The position numbers and the translations under genes are program-made. This document shows positions 61,913 to 64,000 of a stretch of DNA of 64,000 nucleotides, piece by piece. Positions within the stretch are counted from its first letter, which is position 1. The number at the start of each line of letters is the position of its first letter. The notes below the pieces were generated by a model. It did no database searches, was not told the origin of the DNA, and saw nothing but the letters and a program-made list of their open reading frames with translations. The stretch comes from Candidatus Avedoeria danica (GTDB lineage: Bacteria; Chloroflexota; Anaerolineae; Epilineales; Epilineaceae), in NCBI GenBank assembly GCA_016703025.1, contig JADJCV010000003.1, positions 310,001 through 374,000 of the forward strand, in the 5' to 3' direction.

Positions 61913-64000
61913 TCAGGCCGCCGGCATCCTGCCCCCGCCCCCCAACGCCCCCAACACCGCCCGCGCATGCCGCTTCGCCTCCCCCCCGGGCTCGCCCGGA
62001 CCGACGCAGCTTGGGCAGCCCCAGGTGCAGCGGCAGCCCTCGACGAGGTCCGTGCACAGCGCGATCAGCTCGGCGTGGCGGCGCCACAGCGCCTCGCCGA
62101 AGCCGACGCCGCCGCCGGCCTGCTCGTAGACGACGACCGTCGGCCGCTGGGACCACGGGGCGTGGGCCGTCGTCGTGACCCCGAGGTCCGCGGCATCGCA
62201 CATGAGGAGCAGCGGGGCGATGTGGCCGAGCGCGTAGCCGACGCCGCTGAGCGCGCCGTGCAGCCCGAGCGCGCGTTCGGCCAGGCGGTGGCAGGCAGGG
62301 CAGAGCGTGATCAGGTTGTCGAGGTCGTTCGCCAGGCGGTGGTTCTCGTTGATGCCCTTCAACCAGCCGAATAGGCGGAACGGGCGGAGGTGGTGGACAT
62401 CGTGTGTCCGTCCGGGGCGCGGAACGGCGCCGCACAGCCGACAGCGGTGGCCGTCGCGCGCCAGGGCGGCGGCACGCTGGACGGGCCAGTTCGGGCCGCG
62501 ATCGCCCGAGGGATCGAAGTCCCAGCGCCCGATCGCGCGCAGATGCTCGACGCATGCTTCGTCGAGCGTGAACCAGTAGCCGCCCGCCACGTGCACGCTC
62601 TCCGGCAGGTCGATCGTCCCCCAGCCGATGGTTTCGTTCGTCGAGAAGCGCAGCTCGCGGTAGCTCGTCGGCTTGGAGCGGACCTCCAGCTCGCCGTAGC
62701 CCACCCGGCACGGACCTTCGTCCCGCTCGGCGGCCGTCAGAATCGGCTCGACGTCGACGCGGGCCGAGCCGCGGGTGTACGTGGCCCCGTCCGTCGGCAC
62801 GACGAGCGCGCGGCCGGCCTCCCAGTCCAGCGACTCGACCCGCCACGGAGTGCCGTCGTGCAGGTAGACGGCGCCGGTGTGGACGACGAGCGGGGCGCGG
62901 GATCGGTCGATCGTGCCGAGGATGTCTTGCCGGGCGACGTCGAGGCTGTCGCGCGCCGGACTCTGTCGGACGATCGCCACGACGTCGCTCGCGGCTCCGC
63001 GCAGGTTGACGCCCTCCGCCGGGTAGCGATCGGCCAGCCAGTACCACGTGCCGCCGCGCGCCGAGAGGCTGCCCGCGGCCTCGAGGACCGCCAGGAGATC
63101 GCCCACGGCCACGCCGCCGGTCGCGCCGACGGTCGCGCCGCCGGCCGCGCCGCCGTCCACACCGCCGGCCGCGCCGAGCGGTGCCCCGAACGGCCTCGCG
63201 GCCTCCTCGGCACCGAACGGCAGCTCGAACGCCGCGCATCGGACGTGCTCGAGCACGATCCGCAGGTTGTCCGGGTCGAGGCGCGCCTCCTCGGGCGAGC
63301 GGTCGAAGAGGTAGTCGGGGTGGCGGACGATGAACTGGTCGAGCGGCGACCCGCCGGCGATGAGCACCGCCACCGCCGTGCCGGTCCGCCGCCCGACGCG
63401 CCCGGCCTGCTGCCGCGCGCTGGCGATCGAGCCGGGGTAGCCCATCATCACGCAGGCGTCGAGCTCGCCGATGTCGATCCCGAGCTCGAGCGCGTTCGTG
63501 GCCACGACGCCGCGCAGCCGACCGTCGCGCAGGTCGGCCTCGATCGCCCGGCGCTCCGTGGCCGTGTAGCCGCCGCGGTAGCCGCGCACTGCCGGACCCC
63601 CGCCGCCGCCGAGAAGCCGGACGAGGAGCTCGGCCGTCTGCCGAGCCCGGGCGAAGACGATCGTCTGGACGCCGCCGGCCAGGAAGTGGCGGGCGACGGG
63701 CTCGGCCTCGGCCACGACGCCGCGGCGCAGGTTCAGCGCGGCATCGACGATGGGCGGGTTGTAGCACGCGAACAGCCGCCGGCCGCTCGGCGCGCCGTCG
63801 TCGTCGAAGAGCGTCGGCGCGGCGCCGGCGAGGGCCTCGGCAAGTTCGGCCGGGTTGGCGATCGTCGCCGACAGGACAACGAAGCGCGGGGTGGCGCCGT
63901 GAAAGGCCGCGACGCGGCGCAGGCGCCGGAGCACGTTGGCCACGTGGCTGCCGAACACGCCGCGGTAGACGTGGATCTCGTCGATAACGACATAACGGAG
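61913..64000 (-). CDS. MrfA-type DEAD/DEAH helicase with DUF1998 and an HNH-like insertion, 5' truncated by the window
   Basis: The visible 695 residues start at YVVIDEIHVYRGVFGSH (motif II DEIH) and continue with FVVLSATIANPAELAEAL (motif III), the second RecA lobe with GVVATNALELGIDIGELD and motif VI QQAGRVGRR. The C-terminal part is the DUF1998-type Zn domain, with the expected cluster CRCTWGCPSCVGP. Inside it, at about 62280-62475, sits ALARDGHRCRLCG followed by THDVHHLRPFRLFG and NDLDNLITLCPACHRLAE: two CxxC pairs around an HH and an N, the layout of an HNH nuclease. Family members of the MrfA type repair mitomycin-type lesions; the HNH block is an addition. Confidence 0.85.
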   Translation of the reverse strand, partial: LRYVVIDEIHVYRGVFGSHVANVLRRLRRVAAFHGATPRFVVLSATIANPAELAEALAGAAPTLFDDDGAPSGRRLFACYNPPIVDAALNLRRGVVAEAEPVARHFLAGGVQTIVFARARQTAELLVRLLGGGGGPAVRGYRGGYTATERRAIEADLRDGRLRGVVATNALELGIDIGELDACVMMGYPGSIASARQQAGRVGRRTGTAVAVLIAGGSPLDQFIVRHPDYLFDRSPEEARLDPDNLRIVLEHVRCAAFELPFGAEEAARPFGAPLGAAGGVDGGAAGGATVGATGGVAVGDLLAVLEAAGSLSARGGTWYWLADRYPAEGVNLRGAASDVVAIVRQSPARDSLDVARQDILGTIDRSRAPLVVHTGAVYLHDGTPWRVESLDWEAGRALVVPTDGATYTRGSARVDVEPILTAAERDEGPCRVGYGELEVRSKPTSYRELRFSTNETIGWGTIDLPESVHVAGGYWFTLDEACVEHLRAIGRWDFDPSGDRGPNWPVQRAAALARDGHRCRLCGAVPRPGRTHDVHHLRPFRLFGWLKGINENHRLANDLDNLITLCPACHRLAERALGLHGALSGVGYALGHIAPLLLMCDAADLGVTTTAHAPWSQRPTVVVYEQAGGGVGFGEALWRRHAELIALCTDLVEGCRCTWGCPSCVGPGEPGGEAKRHARAVLGALGGGGRMPAA

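Overview
The window is high-GC bacterial chromosome, gene-dense on both strands, with no rRNA, tRNA, CRISPR array or intact transposase that I could recognise. It looks like a member of the Chloroflexota (Anaerolineae-like). The signs are large secreted proteins with Pro/Thr linkers of the PTPTPT type followed by a short YLPL or FLPY motif near the C-terminus (at 19.2 kb and 47.3 kb), a lipoprotein alpha-2-macroglobulin, LVIVD and TolB-type propeller proteins, and start codons lying 6-9 nt downstream of a -10 box (leaderless genes). The lineage is inferred from these traits, not from a marker gene.

Layout. 0-8.6 kb: end of a thioredoxin reductase, a phytoene-desaturase-like oxidoreductase, a 1,824-residue alpha-2-macroglobulin lipoprotein, and a Memo-family protein that follows in the same reading frame with no ordinary start codon. 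8.7-16.5 kb: a photolyase/cryptochrome with no clear stop, a membrane haem-binding protein, a von Willebrand A protein with a degraded metal site, an ABC-F ATPase and a C39-like peptidase. 16.5-21.8 kb: two stress gene pairs (CsbD-like with GlsB-like; YciF-like with a proline-rich peptide) whose upstream regions share a conserved block, with a cupredoxin/propeller secreted protein and an unknown secreted protein between them. 21.8-33.9 kb: housekeeping and envelope genes (epimerase, SF2 helicase with an overlapping acidic ORF, alpha/beta hydrolase, AI-2E-type permease, RNase D with a HAD phosphatase, CAP protein, LPxTG-like surface protein, RadC, amidase, ScpA). 33.9-43.8 kb: SRPBCC protein, M23 peptidase and membrane-tethered propeller in one operon, then Nudix, subtilase, a phospholipid cluster (methyltransferase, psd, pssA) and an RlmI-type methyltransferase. 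43.9-54.8 kb: a giant surface protein with a vWA domain, then an accessory stretch holding a truncated nitroreductase-like remnant, an LVIVD lipoprotein, a broken ABC substrate-binding gene, a hairpin array, an HU-like gene and a DUF6883/DUF4926 pair. 54.8-64 kb: guaB, an M23 peptidase, rel, an unknown membrane protein and the 3' part of an MrfA-type helicase with an HNH-like insertion.

The least expected structure is a family of four 77-bp palindromic elements (copies A-D) that align without gaps. Two copies carry at their edge the stop codon of the neighbouring gene, and one sits where the photolyase frame has lost its stop. The other main curiosities are the HNH module inside the helicase, the acidic-ORF/helicase overlap ending in UGA-C, the A2M-TGA-Memo continuity, and the leaderless 12-codon ORF coupled to the DUF6883 gene. 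Long antisense and off-frame ORFs are common here because of the GC content and were left out.
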